From JAEMQF01 sp049297615 (GTDB lineage: Bacteria; Pseudomonadota; Gammaproteobacteria; Burkholderiales; Burkholderiaceae_C), in the NCBI GenBank assembly GCA_049297615.1, contig JBAQUQ010000410.1, positions 1-64,000 of the forward strand: a DNA stretch of 64,000 nucleotides, read 5' to 3'. Shown here in pieces: positions 27,592 to 34,980 of the stretch. Every line of letters starts with the position of its first letter. Position 1 is the stretch's first letter. A model generated the notes under the pieces. It was not told where the DNA came from. It saw only the letters and a list, made by a program, of their open reading frames with translations, and made no database searches. Made by a program: the position numbers and the translations under genes.

Positions 27592-28719
27592 ATGTCCGAC
27601 CTGAGCATAGGCGCGTACGCACTGGACCGCAGCCGCTCGCAACTCGGCGTTTCGAGCTACTTCGACCAGGCGCTGTTCGAGCGCGAACGCGCGCTGATTC
27701 TGGACCGTGCGCCGCGTTATGTCGGCCACGAATTGGGCGTTCCTGTGCTCGGAGATTTCCATGCTTTGCGCCAGGAGGACGAGGGCCGCGTACTGGTGCG
27801 CACCCCGGGTGGCGTAGAACTCATCTCCAACGTGTGCCGGCATCGGCAGGCCGTGATGCTGCGCGGGCGGGGCAACACCGGGGGGCATATCGTCTGCCCC
27901 TTGCACCGCTGGACCTATGCCACGCATGGGCGTCTGATCGCAGCGCCGCACTTTCCCGACGATCCGTGCCTGAACCTGAAGAACTATCCCCTACAGCGCT
28001 GGAACGGGCTGCTTTTCGAGGCGGGCGTACGCAATGTGTCGCGCGAACTCTCCAGCCTGGGGCCCAAGGCCGACTTCGACTTCCAGGGCTATGTGCTCGA
28101 CCGGGTTCATTCGCACGAATGCGACTACAACTGGAAGACCTTCATCGAGGTCTATCTCGAGGATTACCACGTCGGTCCGTTCCACCCGGGCTTGGGCAAC
28201 TTCGTGACCTGCGATGACCTGCGCTGGGAAATGGGCCACGAGTATTCGGTGCAAACCGTGGGCATCGCCACACCGGGGGGCAAGGCCTTGGGCCGACCCG
28301 GCTCGGACGTCTACAAGAAATGGCACGAAGTCGTGCTCGACCAGAGCGACGGTCGCGCGCCCAAGCAAGGCGCTGTGTGGCTGACTTACTACCCCAGCGT
28401 GATGCTCGAGTGGTACCCCCATGTGCTGGTCGTCTCGAGCCTGTACCCTAGCGGGCCGCGCAAGACGCTCAACGTCATCGAATTTTTCTACCCGGAGGAG
28501 ATCAGCGCGTTCGAGCGCGAATTCGTCGAAGCGCAGCAGGCCGCCTACATGGAAACCTGCTTCGAGGACGACCAGATCGCGCTGCGCATGGATGCTGGCC
28601 GGGCCGCGCTGCTGGCGCGCGGCGACGATGAGGTCGGGCCGTACCAGAGTCCTATGGAAGACGGCATGCAACAGTTTCACGAGTGGTACCGGCGCGCCAT
28701 GGCCGGTGTCCCGGCGTGA
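27592..28719 (+). CDS. Rieske-type aromatic ring-hydroxylating oxygenase, alpha subunit
   Basis: 375 residues. The N-terminal Rieske [2Fe-2S] domain has ligands Cys82/His84 (VCRHRQ) and Cys102/His105 (CPLHRWTY). The C-terminal catalytic domain has the mononuclear iron site in NWKTFIEVYLEDYHVGPFHP (His193, His198), with the third ligand probably an Asp near EDDQIALRMDAGR. It is a terminal oxygenase without adjacent reductase, ferredoxin or beta subunit, so partner and substrate are unknown. Location beside xseB-ispA-dxs recurs in Burkholderiales, suggesting a conserved housekeeping-like role. Its stop overlaps a GTG of the next gene (GTGA). Confidence 0.9.
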   Translation: MSDLSIGAYALDRSRSQLGVSSYFDQALFERERALILDRAPRYVGHELGVPVLGDFHALRQEDEGRVLVRTPGGVELISNVCRHRQAVMLRGRGNTGGHIVCPLHRWTYATHGRLIAAPHFPDDPCLNLKNYPLQRWNGLLFEAGVRNVSRELSSLGPKADFDFQGYVLDRVHSHECDYNWKTFIEVYLEDYHVGPFHPGLGNFVTCDDLRWEMGHEYSVQTVGIATPGGKALGRPGSDVYKKWHEVVLDQSDGRAPKQGAVWLTYYPSVMLEWYPHVLVVSSLYPSGPRKTLNVIEFFYPEEISAFEREFVEAQQAAYMETCFEDDQIALRMDAGRAALLARGDDEVGPYQSPMEDGMQQFHEWYRRAMAGVPA

Positions 28720-28721
28720 GC

Positions 28722-29567
28722 ATGTTTGCCCAGCCGCTGATTTCCGCCGAGCAACTCTTGGCGTTGCAGCGCAGTTGCGAGCCCGTCGTGTTGCTTGACA
28801 CCCGTTTCGACCTGGCCAAGGTCGACGCCGGCCAAAAAGACTGGCGCGCCGGCCATCTGCCGGGGTCGGTCTACCTGCACCTCGACACCGACCTGTCGGG
28901 CTCCAAAACCGGGCGCAATGGCCGCCACCCGCTGCCCGATCGAGCCGACTTCGCGGCGACTCTGGGGCGCGCCGGCATTACGCCGCTGAGCTTGGTGGTC
29001 ACGCTCGATGCCCAGGGCGGCATGTACGCGGCGCGCGCGTGGTGGATGCTGCGCTGGATGGGACATGACAAGGTTGCCGTACTCGACGGCGGCATCAAGG
29101 CCTGGCTCGATGCCGGGGGCACACTCAGCGCCGAAGGGCCTCAAACTGCGGCGACACCGCCCTACCCGCAACGCCCTGCCCTGGTCGGCACGCGGGACGC
29201 ACCCGGCTTGGCTGCCGGATTGGGCCGGGTGGCCCTGATCGATGCCCGCGCGCCGGAGCGGTTTCGCGGCGACGTCGAGCCCTTGGATGCACAGGCCGGG
29301 CATATCCCCGGAGCTCTGAATCGATTCTTCAGGGACAACCTCACCCAGGAAGGTCACTTCAAGCCGCCCGAGCAGTTGCGCCGGGAGTTCCTGCCATTCC
29401 TGGGCGATCGGGGCGCCGAGCAAGTGGTGCACCAATGCGGCTCGGGCGTGACCGCATGCCACAACCTGCTCGCGATGGAGCATGCCGGCCTGACGGGCTC
29501 GACGCTTTACCCTGGCTCATGGAGCGAATGGTCATCTGATCCCGCCCGGCCGGTGGCCCGCGGTTGA
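28722..29567 (+). CDS. Two-domain rhodanese sulfurtransferase (SseA-like)
   Basis: 281 residues from ATG 28722 (MFAQPLISAEQLLALQ); a GTG at 28716, overlapping the upstream stop as GTGA, is an equally possible coupled start. Two rhodanese domains: the first, inactive, with VVLLDTRFDL and GHLPGSVYLHLDTDLSG, and the second with IDARAPERFRGDVEPLDAQAGHIPGALN and the catalytic loop QCGSGVTACHNLLA (Cys is the persulfide carrier). CGSGVTA is typical of mercaptopyruvate sulfurtransferases rather than thiosulfate rhodaneses. Its link to the oxygenase upstream is by position only; sulfur delivery to its Fe-S cluster would be speculation. Confidence 0.88.
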   Translation: MFAQPLISAEQLLALQRSCEPVVLLDTRFDLAKVDAGQKDWRAGHLPGSVYLHLDTDLSGSKTGRNGRHPLPDRADFAATLGRAGITPLSLVVTLDAQGGMYAARAWWMLRWMGHDKVAVLDGGIKAWLDAGGTLSAEGPQTAATPPYPQRPALVGTRDAPGLAAGLGRVALIDARAPERFRGDVEPLDAQAGHIPGALNRFFRDNLTQEGHFKPPEQLRREFLPFLGDRGAEQVVHQCGSGVTACHNLLAMEHAGLTGSTLYPGSWSEWSSDPARPVARG

Positions 29568-29643
29568 AGGCGAAGCGAAGACTCAGGCAAGTTGGGACTT
29601 GACGCCGATCAAACTGGCGCCTAGCGTAACGACCCATACTGTT

Positions 29644-29661
29644 GTGCAGCTCATGCTGCAC
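29644..29661. repeat. Short palindrome in the uspA-family leader
   Basis: GTGCAGC (29644-29650) and GCTGCAC (29655-29661) form a perfect 7-bp inverted repeat with a 4-base loop, 13 bp before the AAGGAG ribosome-binding site of the universal stress gene. It may be an operator or an mRNA hairpin. Confidence 0.35.
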
Positions 29662-29684
29662 CAGCCTCAACCAAGGAGCCGAGC

Positions 29685-30119
29685 ATGTTCAAACGCATCC
29701 TGGTCCCCACGGACGGTTCCGATATCACCGAAAAGGCAGTGAGCACGGCGATCACGCTGGCCAAGACGGTTGGCGCTGCGGTCTACACGATCAGCGTCAA
29801 GGAACCGTTTCCGTACAGCGCCATTACAGAGATGCAGCCGACGCCGCCCCAGGAATTCTTCGACGCCCAGGAGCGCATCGCTGCGGCGCATGTCAAGACA
29901 GTCAGCGATGCCTGCGCGGCCGCCGGATTAAGTTGTCAAGGGCACACGGTGGAGGCGCTGCATCCCTGGGAAGCCATCATCGACCATGCCAGCCGCATGG
30001 ATTGCGACCTGCTGGTGATGGCCTCGCACGGCAGGCGTGGCATGGTGGCACTGTTGCTCGGCAGTGAGACGCAGAAGGTGCTCACGCATTCGACGATTCC
30101 CGTCCTCGTCGTGCGCTGA
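29685..30119 (+). CDS. Universal stress protein, UspA family
   Basis: 144 residues, single Usp domain. It starts MFKRILVPTDGSDITEKAVSTAITLA after AAGGAG. The ATP-binding signature is near the C-terminus: MASHGRRGMVALLLGSETQKVLTHSTIPVLVVR (G-2x-G-9x-G-S/T type), so it probably belongs to the nucleotide-binding subgroup. Cytoplasmic stress-response protein; the specific role is unknown. Monocistronic, convergent with the ZIP transporter. Confidence 0.93.
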   Translation: MFKRILVPTDGSDITEKAVSTAITLAKTVGAAVYTISVKEPFPYSAITEMQPTPPQEFFDAQERIAAAHVKTVSDACAAAGLSCQGHTVEALHPWEAIIDHASRMDCDLLVMASHGRRGMVALLLGSETQKVLTHSTIPVLVVR

Positions 30120-30160
30120 TCGACCGAAGAAGCGCGCCGCTGCGCGCCTGCGCGTCGCCG

Positions 30161-30937
30161 TCAAGGGCCGTGCGACTGGCTTGCCGCCAGCGCAACCAGC
30201 CCCAAGCCGCCTGCCATCCAAGCCAATTGCGCCAGAGTCGCGCGCGCCCCAAGCCGGTGTTGAAGCTGCGGAATGAGGTCGGCCACGGCGACATAGATGA
30301 AGCTGCTGGCTGCCACGACCAGTAGATAGGGAAACAGCTCGGTCCAAGGGCCAACCAAGAAGTAGCCCGCGACGCCGCCCAGAACTGCCGCCAAGCCGGA
30401 AATGGCGTTATAGACCAGGGCCCGTATGCGTGACAGGCCAGCGTTGAGCAAGACGATGTAGTCGCCAATCTCCTGCGGAATCTCATGTGCGACGACGGCC
30501 AAGGCAGTGATCACGCCCAAGCTCGTGTCGGCGAGAAATGCCGCCGCGATGATCAGACCGTCGGCGAAATTGTGGATGCTGTCGCCCAGCAATACGCTCC
30601 AACCGCCGCGTCCTGCCTGTGCTTCATCGAAGCCGAGCTCATGGTGATGATGATCGCCCTCATGATGATGGCCGTGGCGGTACAACTCGGCCTTTTCGAG
30701 CAGAAAGAAGAACAACAGGCCCACAAGCAGGGTGATGAACAGCTTGCGCGGGTCGGTGTGGCTTTCAAAGGCTTCGGGCAGCAAGTTGAGCAGCGCCGTG
30801 CCGAGAAGCACGCCCGTCGAAAGACTGACCATGTGGCGCACGAGACGGCCCAGCACGCTGACGGTGAGCGCCGCAGAGATCAAAACGGACAGTACGCCAC
30901 CGGCGAACGTCGCGATCACGATGAAGAGCAGGGTCAT
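30161..30937 (-). CDS. ZIP family divalent metal transporter
   Basis: 258 residues with about eight hydrophobic segments and a cytoplasmic His-rich loop HRHGHHHEGDHHHHELGF near residues 90-105. The two signature helices are visible: LLGDSIHNFADGLIIAAAF and VAHEIPQEIGDYIVLLNAG (HNFxDG and HExPQE metal ligands). ZIP proteins move zinc or other divalent metals into the cytoplasm; the GufA-like subgroup is closest in appearance. No zinc-uptake operator is visible. Confidence 0.92.
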   Translation of the reverse strand: MTLLFIVIATFAGGVLSVLISAALTVSVLGRLVRHMVSLSTGVLLGTALLNLLPEAFESHTDPRKLFITLLVGLLFFFLLEKAELYRHGHHHEGDHHHHELGFDEAQAGRGGWSVLLGDSIHNFADGLIIAAAFLADTSLGVITALAVVAHEIPQEIGDYIVLLNAGLSRIRALVYNAISGLAAVLGGVAGYFLVGPWTELFPYLLVVAASSFIYVAVADLIPQLQHRLGARATLAQLAWMAGGLGLVALAASQSHGP

Positions 30938-30992
30938 GCTCCAAGCCTTAAAGAAACGGCCGCGCGTGAGGGCGCCGCGGCGCTACCGGCCA

Positions 30993-31865
30993 TCAGGCGA
31001 CGCCGTTCGCCTCGAACCACGCGATGCAACGCTTCCAACCGTCTTGCGCAGCGTCTTTGCGAAAGCTCGGCCGGTAGTCGGCGTGAAACGCATGCGGCGC
31101 GTCGGCGTAGACGACGAATTCGCTGCGCTTGGCGGCGACGCTGCCACTGGCCAGGGCCGTTTTCATCTTGTCGACAGTGTCCAGTGGAATGCCGCCGTCC
31201 TGGCCGCCGTACAAGCCCAGCACAGGGCCGTTCAGGTTCATCGCCATGTCTACTGGGTGTTTGGGCGTCAAGGCGCTTGTAGCCCCCACCAAGCGGCCGT
31301 ACCAGGCGACTCCCGCCTTCACGGCCGGGTTGTGCGCGCTGTAAAGCCAGGTGACGCGCCCACCCCAACAAAAGCCCGTTACGGCAAGCTTGGGCTCGTC
31401 GCCACCATTGGCCTTGGCCCAGGCCACCGTCGCGTCGAGATCGCCCATGACCTGGGCGTCGGGAACCTTGGAGATAACCTCGGCAATCAGCTTGGCGATT
31501 TCGCCGTAGCCCTGGGCATCGCCCTGGCGCACGAAAAGTTCGGGTGCAATTGCCAAATAGCCGCGCTTGGCGAAGCGCCGCGCCACGTCGGCGATGTGTT
31601 CGTGCACGCCGAAGATCTCGGAGATCACGAGCACGACTGGAAGCCTGGATTTTCCTACCGGCATTGCGCGGTAGGCCGGCATCTTGAAGTCGCCCACAGG
31701 GATCGTCACCTCGCCCGCGGTCAAGCCGGCGCTGTCGGTTCGGATCGCCTGCGCTGTGACCGGCAGCACGGCGGCGGCGAATCCGCTTCCCACGCTGGTT
31801 CGGACGAAGTCGCGTCGGCTGAATGCGCGCGTCGGGGTCAGACTGTCGAAATCGGGATGCAGCAT
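30993..31865 (-). CDS. Tat-exported dienelactone hydrolase family protein
   Basis: ATG 31865 gives 290 residues. The N-terminus MLHPDFDSLTPTRAFSRRDFVRTSVGSGFAAAVLPVTAQA is a twin-arginine signal (SRRDFV). The mature alpha/beta hydrolase has EIFGVHEHIADVARRFAKRGYLAIAPELF, the nucleophile elbow GFCWGG (Cys in place of Ser, as in dienelactone hydrolases), YGGQDGGIP (Asp) and DAPHAFHADYRPSF (His). Dienelactone hydrolases open the lactone in chlorocatechol breakdown, but exported homologues have broader or unknown substrates. No catechol genes are nearby. Divergent from ppx. Confidence 0.9.
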   Translation of the reverse strand: MLHPDFDSLTPTRAFSRRDFVRTSVGSGFAAAVLPVTAQAIRTDSAGLTAGEVTIPVGDFKMPAYRAMPVGKSRLPVVLVISEIFGVHEHIADVARRFAKRGYLAIAPELFVRQGDAQGYGEIAKLIAEVISKVPDAQVMGDLDATVAWAKANGGDEPKLAVTGFCWGGRVTWLYSAHNPAVKAGVAWYGRLVGATSALTPKHPVDMAMNLNGPVLGLYGGQDGGIPLDTVDKMKTALASGSVAAKRSEFVVYADAPHAFHADYRPSFRKDAAQDGWKRCIAWFEANGVA

Positions 31866-31959
31866 CGCTGGGTTCCGGAGTTGTGTCGCACGGCATTCTA
31901 GGGACGCGAGCCTCGCGTTTCCCGCGAGAACGCCGAACATTTGCCGCGACAATCGCGCG

Positions 31960-33501
31960 ATGCCCGATTTGCAGAAAGCCGTGCTTGACCGTGATTCGCG
32001 CTGGCCCGGCCAATTGGTGGGCATCGACCTGGGTTCGAACAGCTTTCGGCTCGAGATTGGCCAATTGATCCAGGGTCGCTATCGGCGAGTCGATTACCTG
32101 AAGGAAACGGTTAGGCTCGGCGCCGGCCTGGACGCCAACGGCATGCTGACGCCGGCGGCGGCCCAGCGCGGCCTGGATTGCCTGGCCCGATTCGCGAGCC
32201 GCCTGAACGGTTTTCTGCCGCAACAGATTCGTGCCGTAGCGACACAGACCTTGCGCGAAGCGAAAAACCGCGACGCCTTCTTGTTGCAAGCGCAAGCCGC
32301 GCTGGGCCATTCCATCGAAGTGATTTCCGGCCGTGAAGAAGCGCGTCTGAGTTACACAGGAGTTGCAAGGTTGCAAGCCTCGAACGCCCAGCGCCTGGTG
32401 ATCGACATCGGTGGACGTTCCACTGAGATGATTCTCGGCCAGGGGCGCATCCCGCGGCAAGCCGAATCGTTTGGCGTGGGCTGTGTCAGCCTGTCGTTGG
32501 ATTACTTTGCTGATGGCCAACTCACCGCGGCTGCGTTTCGCGCCGCGCAAGTGGCGGCTGGCGCCGAATTCGAAGAGGGCCTCGAATCGTTTGCCCCGGG
32601 CCGCTGGCAGGAAGCCTTGGGTTCGTCGGGCACGGTCAGCGCGGTGTCCCAGCTGCTCGCCGCCAGCGGCATCACAGACGGTCGTATCACAGCCGAAGGC
32701 CTGCGCTGGCTCATCCTGCGCTGCATCGAGGCTGGACACGTCGAGCGCCTGGCCCTGCCGGGGCTGAAAAACGAGCGCCGCTTCGTGATCGCCGGCGGCG
32801 TGGCGATTCTCTACACGCTCGCAGCGCAATTCGGCATTGCAGAATTGAAGCCCGCGCAAGGTGCGCTGCGCCAGGGCCTGATCTTCGACCTTGACGAGCG
32901 CCGCCACGCCGCGGCGCTGCACCAGGTCGGGCACGACGTTCGCGACGCCTCGGTGCGGGACCTGCAGCGCCGCTTCATGGTCGACACGCACCAGGCGCAG
33001 CGTGTCAGTCGGATTGGCGAACGCTTGTACCGCAGCGTACAGCCGGCCGCGGACAGCGAAGCCCAGCGCGAACTGCTCTGGGCATGCGCCTTGCACGAGA
33101 TCGGCATGATGGTCTCGCACCACGACCACCACCGGCACAGCGCCTACCTGCTCGCGCATGTCGACGCGGCGGGTTTCTCGCAAAGCCAACTGCGGCATTT
33201 GTCGGCACTCGTGCTCGGGCAGCGCGGCGGGCTGCGCAAGATCGAATCCCAGTTGACGGAAGCACCGTTCGCCTGGCAGGTGCTGTGTTTGCGCCTGGCG
33301 ATCATCAAGTGCCACGCGCGTGGCGATGTCGACGCCACCGCGATTCGTCTCGAATCCGAGGCCGACACGCGCGACGCGCGCGTCGCATTGCGTTTTCCTC
33401 CAGGCTGGGCGACGGCGCAACCGCGCGCGCTCTACCTGTTCAACGAAGAGCTGCAGTTCTGGAAGCGCACGAACGGTTTCCGGCTCGAGCTGCATGCCTA
33501 G
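31960..33501 (+). CDS. ppx: Exopolyphosphatase, Ppx/GppA family
   Basis: ATG 31960 gives 513 residues. The N-terminal ASKHA ATPase-fold domain has LVGIDLGSNSFRLEIGQL, ATQTLREAKN, VISGREEARLSYTGV (catalytic Glu) and VIDIGGRSTEMILGQG; the C-terminal part is an HD-like helical domain (ALHEIGMMVSHHDHHRHSAYLLAHVD). It releases phosphate from polyphosphate, or hydrolyses pppGpp in GppA homologues; the sequence alone does not separate these with certainty. ppk is not in the window. Divergent from the hydrolase gene, with 94 bp between starts. Confidence 0.92.
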   Translation: MPDLQKAVLDRDSRWPGQLVGIDLGSNSFRLEIGQLIQGRYRRVDYLKETVRLGAGLDANGMLTPAAAQRGLDCLARFASRLNGFLPQQIRAVATQTLREAKNRDAFLLQAQAALGHSIEVISGREEARLSYTGVARLQASNAQRLVIDIGGRSTEMILGQGRIPRQAESFGVGCVSLSLDYFADGQLTAAAFRAAQVAAGAEFEEGLESFAPGRWQEALGSSGTVSAVSQLLAASGITDGRITAEGLRWLILRCIEAGHVERLALPGLKNERRFVIAGGVAILYTLAAQFGIAELKPAQGALRQGLIFDLDERRHAAALHQVGHDVRDASVRDLQRRFMVDTHQAQRVSRIGERLYRSVQPAADSEAQRELLWACALHEIGMMVSHHDHHRHSAYLLAHVDAAGFSQSQLRHLSALVLGQRGGLRKIESQLTEAPFAWQVLCLRLAIIKCHARGDVDATAIRLESEADTRDARVALRFPPGWATAQPRALYLFNEELQFWKRTNGFRLELHA

Positions 33502-33817
33502 GAATTTCCTGGAGGCAGAACCAGGGCCGACCAGGCATGCGCTTTCAGCCCGACGACGCCATACACACTCGGACACCCCAGGCTTCGAGCCGCTGGAGCC
33601 TGGCGATGTCGATCTCATGCAGCATTGCGTAACGGATGTGTCCAAACACCCAGCCTTGCCTGCCTTGGCATGAGCATTGCCCGCGGTGATGTCACCGGAT
33701 CGTGACCGCATCAGGTCAGAAAAGTGACGGATTGATGACCAAACGCACGCCGCCCACGAGTCTCGGGCCCTGCGTGCCATTGCGCTGGCACACTGTGCAA
33801 CTCTTCGAGGAGCACGC
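33502..33817. other. Intergenic stretch ppx to patatin gene
   Basis: 316 bp without a credible gene. Frames through it are short and unlike known proteins. Only the ribosome-binding site GAGGAG (33807-33812) of the next gene is recognisable. Promoter elements are not clear by eye. Confidence 0.6.
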
Positions 33818-34876
33818 TTGAAAGTACCCGCTCTGACTTGGTTCACCCGCCTGCGGCGAACCTGGGCGCGACCGGCGCCACGCTTGAACCTGGCCTTGCA
33901 GGGCGGGGGCGCGCACGGCGCCTTCACTTGGGGCGTGCTCGATGCCCTGCTCGCTCGGCAAGACCTTGAATTCGAAGGTATCAGCGGTGCGAGTGCCGGG
34001 GCCATGAATGCCGTGCTGCTCGCTGAGGGATGGCGCAAGGGCGGGCGCGATGGAGCGCGCGAGTCGCTCAGCAGCTTTTGGTCTGCATTGGGGGACAACC
34101 CTGGCCTGGCGATGCTCGTTCAGGGAGATGGCGAAGAAATGGGAATCTCCAAGGCCGGCAAGTTCCTGATGCGATGGGCCGGGCGATTCGCACCGGCGCA
34201 ACTCAACCCCTTGGACTTGAACCGGCTGCGCGACCTGCTGAACCAGCACGTGGACTTCGAGGCGCTGCGCGCGAATTGCCCCTTCAAGCTGTTCATCGCC
34301 GCGACCCAGGCGAACAGCGGCAAGGTTCGCTTGTTCCGCGAGACCGAGCTCAGCTCCGACGTACTGCTCGCCTCGGCCTGCCTGCCCAAAATACACCGCG
34401 CCGTGCAGATCGACGGCGAGCCGTATTGGGACGGCGCTTATTCGGCCAATCCTGCGGTGTACCCGCTGTTCTACGAGTGCCGCTCGCGTGATGTCTTGCT
34501 CGTGCTGCTGAGCCCGCTGAAGTACGACGCCACGCCACACAGCGTCGAGCAGATCGCCGAGCGTACGCTTGAAATCGCCTTCAGCGCCAACTTCATGCGC
34601 GAGATGAGAATGTTCGCAGACGCCAAGCAATTCGTGTCGGCCCACTGGTTGGCCCTGGGCCGGCTCGAGCGCCGCTTGCGGGCCATGCGTTTCCACATGC
34701 TCGACACCAGTGCACAGACGAGCCTTCAACGCACCGACACCAAGGCGCTCGCCCATGGGCCATTCCTCGATCGCTTGCGCGGCCAGGGGCGCGCCTGCGC
34801 GCAGGACTGGATCGAGCAGCACGCCCACGCCGTCGGGCGCAAAGCCACGCTCGACTTGAAAGAATGCTTCGGCTGA
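33818..34876 (+). CDS. Patatin-like phospholipase
   Basis: 352 residues starting at TTG 33818, supported by GAGGAG five bases upstream and no in-frame ATG before the first motif. Patatin hallmarks: oxyanion loop LQGGGAHGAFTWGVLDALL (about residue 30), nucleophile GASAG (GISGASAGAMNAVLL) and the Asp of the dyad in WDGAYSANPAVYPLF. No signal peptide, so a cytoplasmic or type-III-like route is possible. These Ser/Asp hydrolases act on membrane phospholipids; the role here is unknown. Convergent with polA. Confidence 0.9.
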   Translation: MKVPALTWFTRLRRTWARPAPRLNLALQGGGAHGAFTWGVLDALLARQDLEFEGISGASAGAMNAVLLAEGWRKGGRDGARESLSSFWSALGDNPGLAMLVQGDGEEMGISKAGKFLMRWAGRFAPAQLNPLDLNRLRDLLNQHVDFEALRANCPFKLFIAATQANSGKVRLFRETELSSDVLLASACLPKIHRAVQIDGEPYWDGAYSANPAVYPLFYECRSRDVLLVLLSPLKYDATPHSVEQIAERTLEIAFSANFMREMRMFADAKQFVSAHWLALGRLERRLRAMRFHMLDTSAQTSLQRTDTKALAHGPFLDRLRGQGRACAQDWIEQHAHAVGRKATLDLKECFG

Positions 34877-34886
34877 GAGCGCCCCC

Positions 34887-34957
34887 AGGCCACCGCCTTG
34901 CGGCGGCCGCCCCCCGAGGGGGTTGAGGAAACTTCGGGCGACCGTGGGTTTCCTCAA
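34887..34957. repeat. Two hairpin-forming repeats between patatin gene and polA
   Basis: A GC-rich stretch (34881-34921) can pair as CCGCC-TTG-CGGCGG and CCCCC-GA-GGGGG. It is followed by a perfect 10-bp inverted repeat TTGAGGAAAC (34923-34932) / GTTTCCTCAA (34948-34957). They lie between two convergent genes. No T-run follows, so they are not classical terminators; they may still limit read-through. The GC-rich part resembles intergenic repeats I associate with Burkholderiales genomes. Confidence 0.45.
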
Positions 34958-34980
34958 GAACGCGCCACGGGCGCATGCAA

